A DNA stretch of 64,000 bases, taken from contig JAILWY010000018.1 in NCBI GenBank assembly GCA_022113835.1, positions 10,703,001 to 10,767,000 of the forward strand, written 5' to 3'. The notes beneath the pieces were generated by a model. The model saw only the letters and a program-made list of their open reading frames with translations, searched no databases and was not told where the DNA came from. This stretch comes from Atopsyche davidsoni. Taxonomy: Eukaryota; Arthropoda; Insecta; Trichoptera; Hydrobiosidae. Every line of letters begins with the position of its first letter. The first letter of the stretch is position 1. The translations under genes and the position numbers were made by a program. Positions 20,282 through 30,700 of the stretch are shown piece by piece.

Positions 20282-22880
20282 CTAGCGGATACCCGGCGCG
20301 TTCTACTACGCTAAATAAAGAAATAAAATACTTTTTTTATTTATTCGAAAAAAAAAAAATTAAATTTTGTTTATTTATTAACTTTTTTATCTTAATGCTA
20401 CCGGATATATTGAGTTTTTTCGGTAGGAGTGCAAACATAAAGATTTGTTGATGATGTTGCGAAAAACAGGATTTTTTTAAGTTCAACCCAGTTTCGCCTA
20501 AGGTATTAGATGGTTATGGTGTGATGAATGTTGATCAAAAGGCTTGGCGAAATGTTTGCGTATTCGTTTATTTAATAATTACTAAGACAAGACAGAATTA
20601 CGCGTGGTTACTGGTTGAGTGCCGGAGTCTCTCTGTGGGGCGCGTGATGCGCTGGGGGTTGTATCGGTAAATTTGAAAGTTTTTACCTGCTCGGACAAGT
20701 CCGACCTTGTGGTCGGGGCGGAGCTTAACAAGTCTCAACTTGTCGAATACACCCATACCTCGCTATACGGCCGCTCGTTATACGGCCTTTCGCTATAACG
20801 GCCCTTTTCAATTAAGGCACGTTTTCGATATACGGCCTAAAATGTTTTGCTATAATGGCCAAAAAAATTTTTTTTTCGATGTTATTTTGTTTACGAGCGT
20901 TATTCAGTGTGTGCTCATAGAGCGGCCGGTTTAGACTTGTCTGTGAGTGTTTTGTGTACATATTTATTACTGATTGCTACACATTAACTGAAGAAATTGG
21001 AAATAATTAGGGACATTTTTGGTACGTAAGTACATATGTATGTACAAATTAAAAAATTTTAATGTGTATTTTTTATTTAACTTGTTTTAATTATTGATTA
21101 TATGGATTGATTGACAAACGGAGAATGCCAATGAGTCAAATGATTATCCTGGAAAAAGCTTTAAGTATTTTCTAAAATTTGAAGAATGGAGATACCGATG
21201 AATCTGCTGAAGATGTTACATTCCAAGCAAGCCGAGGATGGTTTGAAAAATTTAAAAATAGATTTAATTTTCATAATTTGAAAATGAAAAGTGAAGCAGC
21301 TAGCGACGATGAGGCCGCATTTAAGGAATATCCCAAAATTTAAAAGGGAATTATTGAAAGAGGTGGTTATAAACCTGAACAAGTGTTTAACGTAGACGAA
21401 ACAGGGCTTTGGAAGCGAATGCCTGATCGCACGTACATTTCAAAAACCGAAAAATCTGCGCCTGGTTATAAGGTGTCTAAAGAACGATTAACTTTGCTAC
21501 TTGGTGCAAATGCCGCGGGAGATTTTAAGCTAAAACCAATTTTAATATATATGTCCAAAAATCCAAGGCCTCTTAAAGGACTAAATAAAAATCAATTACC
21601 CGTCATATGGAAATCCAACAAGAAAGCTTGGAAGCTACTTTTGAGGATTGGTTCAAAAATCATTTTTGTACAGAAGTGAAAAAATATTTGCGAGACAATA
21701 ACTTAACCAACAAGGCTTTGCTAATTTTGGATAATGCACCAGGGCATCCTACTAATTTATCCGAGTTATCTGAAGATGTCATGATTGAGTACCTTCCGAA
21801 AAATACAACAGCTCTGATCCAACCAATGGATCAGGGTGCAATAGCCACTTTTAAGGCATATTACCTACGCCAAAATTTCCGACAACTTATAAGGGAAACC
21901 GATGGTAAAGCTTCAATTAAAATATTTTGGAAAAACTTTAACATCAAGAATGCTGTTGGCAGCATCAGTGAATCACGGAAGGAATTAAAATTAATAACAA
22001 TGAACCATGTTTGGAAAAAAATATGGCCAGAATGTATAAAAAGTGTTACATATTTAACAAATTTGGAACCGATCCCATTGAATTTGTATGAATTTGTATT
22101 AGAATAATTGATTCCTTATACGGCTTTTCGGTTAGCAGCCAAGTTTCGTGGAACGTATCTAGGCCGTAAAGCGAGGTATAGGTGTATTGTGGCTCGGTGC
22201 ATTTTGCACCGACCGCTACACCAGCAACACTTAGCGATTGGCCTTGAGTTTTGTTGATAGTTATGGCAAAAGCAGGACGCATTGGAACTGTAATCGCTTG
22301 AAATCGAAGGGCAAATCGGTTGAAATCATTGGAATTCGTGGTATCAGCACATCTTTCCTTTACATTTGCCGCTGATGATTGTGGCTTCGATTAACTTCGA
22401 ATAGTTTTTTAACAGCAAATCTTGTTCCGTTGCACAACTTAGGTGGATCTAAGTTGCGAATGAGCATCTATGGTGAATTAACTTTTAAAGAAAGCGAGCT
22501 TGAAGCGATTTCTTGTTTGCCATAGTGCATTCATCCCATACAATAAGTGAGCTTGTTTTTAAAACTGCAGCCATGCCAGAATTTTACCGATGTTACATGT
22601 TGGTGTTTCGGTATGGTTTACATTTAATGGAAGCTTAAGAGCTGAATGCGCTGTACGCCCACCACCGAGTAACAGCTAGTCCAATTTCATTTTTCGATCG
22701 AATTTCAGCGAGTATCAAATTGAGCATGAATGTTTTTCCAGTGCCTCCAAGTGCGTCAAGGAAAATAATTCCACCGCTTTCGTTTACTACGTGTTGCATA
22801 ACTTTTTCTAAAACAATTTTTTGATCAGCAGTTAACAGTTGTTTCTAAGCATCGATAAAATGGCGCAATTCATCAGAATA
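20282..22880 (-). mobile_element. Helitron remnant with Pif1-like helicase, split by a Tigger
   Basis: Minus-strand reading from 22860 down gives QLLTADQKIVLEKVMQHV, the Walker A motif GGTGKTF (near 22740), LILAEIRSKNEIGL, TAHSALKLPLNV and VWDECTMANK (DEXX-box-like). Then comes RNLDPPKLCNGTR and PAFAITINKTQGQSLSVAG (helicase motif VI region). These are Helitron helicase motifs in order, with frames interrupted. At the low end the minus strand ends in ATCCGCTAG (20282-20290) after a short GCG/CGC hairpin, as expected of a Helitron 3' end. The Tigger at 20748-22186 interrupts the sequence. The Rep domain and 5' end are not visible. Inactive. Confidence 0.72.
20748..22186 (+). mobile_element. 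Tigger (pogo superfamily) transposon with terminal repeats, frameshifted transposase
   Basis: Terminal inverted repeats of 26 bp at 20747-20772 and 22162-22187 (two mismatches; outer part CACCCATACCTCGCTATACG on the left) bounded by TA. The plus-strand transposase reads ASRGWFEKFKNRFNFHN, a CENP-B-type HTH, then VFNVDETGLWKRMPD (first catalytic Asp) and LLGANAAGDFKLKP. It shifts frame near 21620 to EDWFKNHFCTEVKKYL, LLILDNAPGHP (second Asp) and LPKNTTALIQPMDQGA. In-frame stops near 21175 and 21340 add to the shift, so the copy is dead, though only mildly degraded. The repeats also contain subterminal TATACGGCC/TATAACGGCC repeats. It lies inside the Helitron helicase. Confidence 0.88.
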
Positions 22881-24368
22881 CGTCATTCTGTGACGGGTTT
22901 TTTTTGTTGTGGCAGGCTGCCTTATACAATACAAAACGGCAACGTCATACTTATCTTAACAAATTGTTTTGTTGGCAGCCTGCATATACGCGAAAATTTT
23001 AGTTCCTTTTTTGAAATGGAAACTTTTGTATGGGAAATGTCGAAAATTTACTTAATTAAATAAACCAAATTTGATCATCAATTTTTTAAATTTAAGTGGT
23101 CTAAAATGACCTTAGTATTATTGGCTTTCAAATGAAACCGGTTTGGAGCACATCGGTTGAAAGGTTCTAATGTCTATAGCAGTCAAATAATCGCCGTTTT
23201 TGAGTTTGTGTTTTATATATATAGGTTGGTACAGTAAATCTATTGAAACTTAATTTAAATCGAATCACATTTATGAAATCAGTGTACAGCTTAGATCCAT
23301 AATCATTTAAAATAGTTTATTGAATTTGAAAAAAAAAACAGAGTTGAGATTTTCAGTATCTACTATAATAATAGCCATTGTGTGTTTGTATGTTTGTTTG
23401 TATGTTTGTATGTGTGTATGTTTCGTTTTTCCGTTCTGTATAGAATATCTTAAAAGATACAACGCTGATTTTTTGCACATAAGTTAAGTAAATTTTTCCG
23501 CAGCTATGTGCCGAATTTCAAGACGATAGGATAATATTTTCATTCATAAACTTTAAAATATGCTTTAGCGAATTTCAAAATACGTCATTTTATGACGGGC
23601 TACATTGCTAGCTTAATAATATTCATCTAAACTTTGAACACTGCAAATTCCTCAGTGGACGAAGGTGCTTGTTTTCTTGGTGGAAGGTCCCACGGCATTT
23701 GTGTTTCCGAAAGTTGCTACCTTTTTATCGATTTATAGGAATTGAATTTCCATTTAATAATATTGCTAATTAATAGACAATTATAGAAAGGTCTTTCCAA
23801 TCATGAATAGATATATTTTGCCAAATAAGTATAAATGTGTAGACCTTGGAGTTATTGCCAGAAGACTCGTACATGTATCTCTGCGATGCTTCGAGTTCGT
23901 TTGCCCATTACCTCGACATCGAAGACATATATATAGCAAAATTATAAACATTACTATATAATACTTGTTATGAACGATCACTGTGAAAAACGATGTTACT
24001 CAGATTTCACTAGGAGAAATCTCAAACAACAAAATTCAAGCATGCAAAAAACCTGGATCAAGTTGAAGCTAAAAGATTATAATGAAATCAACAATATATA
24101 ATAAACATAGGCTAGTCTAAAAGAGATCTGTTTACCTTACCTCTGCTTAAAACAGATTATGTATGCGTTAAGATTGTTGCATCAGCATATCTTCTTAATT
24201 TTATTTGAAGAAACTATACAACACGAGAATTTGTACATAGGTACACAGAGGAAAAGCCTAAATTTATTGAAATAAATAAAATAAGTGAATATTTCAAATC
24301 AATTTTTTTAAAAGTATGCAACCTTGTTCTTTTATGAGAAAAATACTCCAACATTATTGTATAATATA
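22881..24368. other. Repeat-derived intergenic DNA
   Basis: No gene. The motif ACGTCATTNTNTGACGGG occurs near 22884 and 23583, suggesting related repeat sequence, probably the outer parts of Helitron-type elements. Short reading frames here look random. Confidence 0.45.
23359..23610 (+). mobile_element. Possible Helitron 5' end (plus orientation)
   Basis: TCTACTATAATAATAG at 23359-23374 resembles the 5' terminus common to insect Helitrons. It is followed by a TGTTTGTATG microsatellite-like run and by ATATCTTAAAAGATACAACG, then the ACGTCATTTTATGACGGG motif. No coding sequence and no matching 3' end were found, so this is tentative. Confidence 0.35.
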
Positions 24369-24376
24369 GAAGCAAA

Positions 24377-24736
24377 GGTACTTGTCTTTTATCCGACTAC
24401 CAAAAAACATTGTCCTATTATTTTGTTTTTTTTTATTGGCAACAGGGTCTATTTTTTGCTTCTTTTGTTGGCAACAGTGTCTATTGGCGAGAAAACACGT
24501 ATTGTTTATTTATTTAATTTAAAGTATTAACCTAACCTAACCTAACCTAACCGTCAAAGATAACCGTTTTTTCATTGTTTGTAAAATATATGATACAAAA
24601 TTGAAAAAAAACTTTCATTTCTATGACGAGACTCGCTGTTGCCAACAAAAGAAGCAAAAAATAGACACTGTTGCCAATAAAAAAAAGCAAAACAATAGGA
24701 CAATGTTTTTTGGTGGTCGGATAAAAGACAAGTACC
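24377..24736. mobile_element. Foldback non-autonomous DNA transposon, copy 2
   Basis: Same family as 19748-20271: ends GGTACTTGTC...GACAAGTACC, arms with ATCCGACTACCAAAAAACA, TTGGCAACAG and AACACGTATTG. Perfect 8-bp target duplication GAAGCAAA at 24369-24376 and 24737-24744. It lacks the long spacer of copy 1, has a doubled GTTGGCAACAGTGTCTAT module in each arm, and carries a (CCTAA)n tract in the left arm. Confidence 0.9.
24531..24552 (+). repeat. Telomere-like (CCTAA)n tract inside foldback element
   Basis: Four exact CCTAA units plus CC, i.e. the insect telomere unit TTAGG on the minus strand. Copy 1 of the element has only GTATAACCGTC at the same place, so the tract was gained in copy 2 or lost in copy 1. 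Confidence 0.85.
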
Positions 24737-24744
24737 GAAGCAAA

Positions 24745-26275
24745 TCTACCAGCAGTTTTAAACTATGGAAAGATGCAGGGTTTAGTACTTTGAGACAAGT
24801 GGAGTCCAGCGACTTGCAGCCCTCAGAAAACATTTGAATAATCCTTTTACACAAATACTAACTTTGTACCTATTTAATTAGAAATATAGTAAGTAAAGGA
24901 TTGGTAGACTTTAAATAATAGACAAACATAAATAAACACAAAATTTATTGAACATTAACATTAAATAGGTATTGTAATGATACAATTCAAAATATAATTT
25001 TCTATGTAATCTAATTTCGAAGTATAACAACTCTTAGATATTTCGTTAGATAACTCATACTACTTACTGTATTTTTATTTTTAAAAAGGAAATTCAATAC
25101 CTTAAAACCATATAATATAATGTAATGGATTTTGTTTATAAATTTTTATTTCAAATGTGTTGTAAAAAATAAATCAACACTTTGGACTACATTTGGATGG
25201 TATTAAAACTATCACATCACTGAAAAAATCTAGTAGGGTTCTTCCACTACATGTTTTTACTCACTGTACAAAAAAAAATATATAATAATTAAAAATAAAC
25301 CATAGTTTAAAATTATTGCAAATATTAAAACATATACTCTTCACTTCTGGTATTAAATAAATTGCATGAGTATAATTTTTTAAATTTTGTATGGACAAAT
25401 CTTTATTTTTATGAAATTCAGAGTGTGATTTGATATAACTTCTCTCATGGTACTTATAAGAAATTCAAATTAATATGAGTAAACTAGTTCATCTATGGCA
25501 AAATTTAACATTAACTTTGATAATGTTTAGACTAAAAAGTTAAGTCATAAAAAATAAACATTAATACCTAATTGCTTTATTTATGGAAATATTTTTTTTT
25601 AAATTATACAGATTGAATTAATAGTACATATTATTTTTAAATCTGTAGACATGGTCAAAATTTTGAGAATGAAATGCTTCATATTTATTGAATAAGTCAG
25701 ATTCAAACACACACACACTATGAAATTATAATTAATATACATAAAACCCAAACAAACACTCAAAGAACTTTGACAGAATTGTGACCTAAAATTATAATTA
25801 AAAGATATATAAAAAATATGATGGTATTATATTGTCCTATGAATGTTGATACCACTTCTGGAAACAAGTAGTAAAAATGAATAGAGTCCATAATATGATT
25901 TAAGAAAATTTACAAAGTAATTTCTATTTTGTTTCGAAAAATATTAAATTTAACAAGTTTTTAGATTATACCACATTATTAGTAATGATGGATGGAACCT
26001 ACAAAATTTCGTTATTACAACATACAATTAAATTTAATACAACATTGAGTATTAAATAATTAGTTTTAATGACACAATGACAATAGTGCAGTCGTGTAAT
26101 GGATTAATCAACATAAAATAACAGATAAATAAATAAGCATGTACCTAAACATAGCAAAACATCATCTTCTGAACTATACTAATATATTAAAATAATAGAT
26201 ATAAATAATCAAATAAATTAAAGAGAATATTTTTAGTCTGTGACAGTCAAAGAATCAGAAAATAATATTTTAGGA

Positions 26276-26342
<67 letters not shown>

Positions 26343-27741
26343 TATCAAAATCAATATGGGTAATTGAGCAGACTGTTCACACCCTAAGTGGCCAAATACA
26401 CAGGTGTAAGACTAACTAACCATAACTACCTTTCAAAGCAGAGCTTAGTGGAAATCAAAACTTTCATAGATTTTTTTAAATATATATAACAAAATTACAT
26501 TATATATATATATGTATACAGAGTGATTCAAAACTTTCTAATCCTTCGCTGTCTTGCCCTGATCTATCATCACTATATCACAATCTCGCAAGATACTTCC
26601 TGATAATTGCAGCGGTGATTATTAAGACAATACGAAAGAAAAGAGCTTAATTTTTGAATACTGTGGTTAACCACAAATTCAATGGGTTTTGATAATATGC
26701 TGATTTTTTTTGAAAAAAATATATAATAAAAATTTTACTCTTGGTGATAAGAATACCGGTCGAAAGATCTGTAACGTGTTTGGAATAACTCTCTATATAT
26801 TAAATATAAATAAATGTGTGAGCATGTATGTATAATATATTTGCTGTAGGTATAATTTAAAATTACCAATACACATTGTTTAGGTATTAGAACAAAAATT
26901 CATAAGAAATGTGAGTCATCACACTGTCAGTAATTAAAATTATGGATATCTGTTATTGGCCGTGTCAAAAACATAAAAAAAAAAAAAATTGTTAGAATGA
27001 TTGAAATAAATAATAATTGTTTTGAAGGGTGAAGTATCCTAACTTTCAATAACCTACCAGAACATTATCAATTTTAATTTATCAAAACTCCAAATCACAG
27101 TTATAAGCAAAAATAAATTGACTTTGTTGTCATTACAAAAATGTACAAATGGAAGTTTTAGGTATTCCAGCAGTAGTCTTCCCATCTACTTTTACACTAT
27201 TATTATAGTGGAGAAAAGTCAGCACAATGTAAGTGTGGCACATATTGCATGGGACGCTGGGTGAATTGTTCTGTCATTCTTTTTTTTTTTTAGCCATAAT
27301 AAAAAAAAACATAGGTACCTTCTTCTTACATCCATTATTCATTTAACTTATATTGTTCTTTTATATCTTCAGACAGTTTCATTTTTGTGTTGTCTGACAA
27401 ATTTTTGATTATAATTTTAAAACAAAAATCTATATTCTACATTTTTAAATTGTGCTTTAAAAATTGTATAACATATACAAGTTTTGCAAATCTTTACAAT
27501 TTTGTGAATTTGAAGTAAAAATAATCAGCCCACAAATACTCCAGGGTTTCAAACAGATCCCATGACTTTATCACACTTTGTAAACCACAGGGTTGAAAAG
27601 GTTAATGAAAGAATAAGTGAATATATTTACAGGTTTTTCAATTTTCATAATGAAAAAAAAAAAACTTTATAGATTTGCATTAGCACTACATGGTATAAAA
27701 ATGTATATTATAATAATTTACTACCTATTACAGGCAATCAC
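24745..27741. other. Gene-free AT-rich region, possibly LIN54 3' UTR
   Basis: About 3 kb without convincing coding sequence on either strand; stops are dense in all frames. It lies directly downstream of the minus-strand LIN54 stop, so part may be a long 3' UTR. Minus-strand AATAAA signals occur, for example plus TTTATT near 24947. Holds the microsatellite at 26276-26339 and smaller CA and TA runs. Confidence 0.45.
26276..26339. repeat. (TG)n(TA)n compound microsatellite
   Basis: About ten TG units followed by about twenty TA units, 64 bp. Confidence 0.92.
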
Positions 27742-30700
27742 TCAAGCTGCAGCTTTCTGAGTGCTAGCTGCAAGTTGCTTATGGTGAGTATGTTGAGCAG
27801 CACTGATAATGTCTTGCAAACAATGTGCAAACTCCTCTAGTACGTGCTTGGCAGCGTCAGTACCACTCCCCTCTCCGGTGGTCTCCGCATCTGCAGCTTG
27901 AGCGAGCAGACACTCACAGACAGCTTCTATTACATCATTAGTCATGATGCTACAAGGTTGCCTGTTTGCCAACCGTTTCGTTAGTGAATGAACAAAATAA
28001 ATAAAATGCATTTTAAATAAAGCAATACTGACAAATAAAATATCATCTTACTTATTTTGACTGGCTTGCGTGGAAAGAGGAGTCCTGTATGAAGAAGGAT
28101 TGAGAATGGGAGTAGTTTTGTTCCCCGTGCTAGAATTCATTTGTTCAGCCAAGGAACTTGTACTGACACCCATCAAACTCTCAGTGCGGGCTCTTCGAAG
28201 AGACTTTTTATCCAGGCTATCCTCAATATTGCGACATCCAACACATTTACAATTAGCAGAACATGCTATTTTACCCTTAAATGATAAAAACAATCACAAT
28301 GAATATATTTTATTACATTCAGAAAAAAAACATTACTTGTAAATGAGAAATACCTCATAGCATTCACAATAGTTCTTAAGACATCCTGAACGTTTACAGT
28401 TGCAGCCTTTGTTATGTCGCCTTATAGCATCTGGTCCCAGGTTATTTTTGGCTTTTCCAATTTTAGGTCTTTAATGGAATACAAAATAAATTTAAACAAC
28501 AAAACAGTATGGAAAATACAAATTTATAGTTGGTATGCAATCCTTGACAAGAGTGCTGATGCACTGCAAGTTCTTTACGATGCAATACAATTTATTTATA
28601 TAATTAAAACAGGTATTAAATTATTAAACCATTAGACCAAAATAATGTTTATATACCTATAGATTCTTTAGGATTATAGATCTACTAAGTGCTTAATAAT
28701 AAGCAATTAGTTGATTTATAATCCTAAAAAATGACAAAAGAAAGAATGACAAAACCAATCAAAGTTATGGATACCTGTATGAAACTATTTTCATATCCAT
28801 TAATATTTAATAATGACATGATATTATCATATTTACATCAATATATAATACCTAAGAAAAAGCATTAATACAAAATTATGGAACAAATATCTACTATTAA
28901 ATTTGCTTGTATTTACAGTAAATCATACATATGATTACCTTTTATTAAATTTACTCCAAAAATTAAGTAGTGTCATCATGAAACTTTTAAAATAATATTG
29001 ACTTTAACTAGTTAAATACGTACTTAATTATATAAAATCTTTCGGTGTGCATAATTAAAATTGAACAATGAATTTATTGTGTGAGCACAGAGCAAATGTT
29101 TCTTATTTAATTTTCACAAATAAAGTAAAGCAAAACAAGAGTGATTGCAAGTGCAAACTTTAAAAATTAACAATTTATACATTAACCTTACACATTGAAC
29201 ATTGATAATTGAATAACAAAATAAAGGAAACGTACCAGTTTTTAAATCATTCTAAAATAATAATTCATTAAGAGCACAATAAGGCACAACCCTTTATCAA
29301 GTTAATACTAATTATTTAGAGTTGATTCATAATATGTATCAATTTAAATGTTCACTCATACCTGAAAGCATTGGGGTTTCGATCCAAACAGCTTCTTATA
29401 GCCTTTTGCCGATACTCCTCATTCTCCAGGTTATTAAAACAGTTATTACAGTTACACTGGTTGCAGAACTCACCATTAGCAAAGCAATCACAATATAATT
29501 TCAAGCATTGTGATTTAGTGCAATTACAAGGCTTCCTAGGTCGAATACCAAATTCAATGGCTGAAACAATACAATAATTAAATATTGTTTCATATGGTGT
29601 ATGTGATAGTAAAAAAATAACACGTTTAAGAGATTACCATTGTCAACATTACTGGTCAGAGTAGGCTCAGTTATTTCTTGCTTAATTTCAACATTTGCTG
29701 CTATAGACAAACTCTTACTTCCTGTCTGAAATTATAAAAAATCTATATATAGCATTGCTATTATATTATATGAAATTGAAAATGAGTTTTCGGTACTAAA
29801 TTACAACAATGTTGTATACAAAATGAGGGCCATATGGCCTAGATCTAGATTTGAGTCTTGTGAGTCTCAAAAATATATATATAAATATCTCAGTCATCAA
29901 AGTAGCATTTGGATAGAGGGTTTGTGTTTAAAATTTGGGTATCATGTGAAATCAATCAAGCAAAAAAAATATATATGTATATATATGCATATATATATAT
30001 ATATATATGCATATATATGCATATATTTATATATATATGTATATATATGCATATATATATATATATAATATATATATTGGGTCTATTCCTTAAAAACTGG
30101 ATTTTTTTTTAGGAAATTAGAGCGTTTATTTAAGAATATCTTGTACAATTCTGGTATTCAAAGTATTGTCCATCGGAAGTTAAAACATTTCCTCATCTTT
30201 CTGGCAATTTGTGGATGCCATCCCAAAAAAACCGGTCATGTTTTGAATCAAAGAATGAATCGAGCCAATTTTTGATGCCTTGGACCGAAGTGAAGTGTAT
30301 TCCGGACCGAAACAAAAGGTAGTCAGAAGGTGCCAAGTCTGGACTATATGGCGGGTGGGGCAGAACTTCCCATCCGCTATTTTCCAAAAAGTTTTTAACG
30401 GGTTGAGCAACATGTGGCCGAGCATTGTCATGTTGGAAAATCATTATCTCGTTTTTGGTCTCCCATTCTGGCCGTTTTTCCTTCAATGCTCTCTTTTAAC
30501 GAATCAGATGTTGTTGGTACACCTCTCCAGTAATGGTTTCACCCGGTTTTAAAACCTCATAATACACAACTCCCTTCTGGTCCCACCAAATACAGAGCAC
30601 TATCTTGGCAGCGTGAATATTCTTCTTCAGTGTTGATTTGGCTGGTTGGCCGGGCTTCAAATATAATTTTTTGCTCTTTGGGTTGTCTTAATGAATCCAT

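Noticed and set aside
24531..24552. Real telomere or subtelomere
   Set aside because: Only four units, inside a transposon, flanked by unique DNA and single-copy genes.
27742..29600. Separate metallothionein-like or tesmin gene at the CXC exons
   Set aside because: Exon phases link the CXC exons to upstream LIN54 exons, and the order and tail match LIN54 rather than tesmin.
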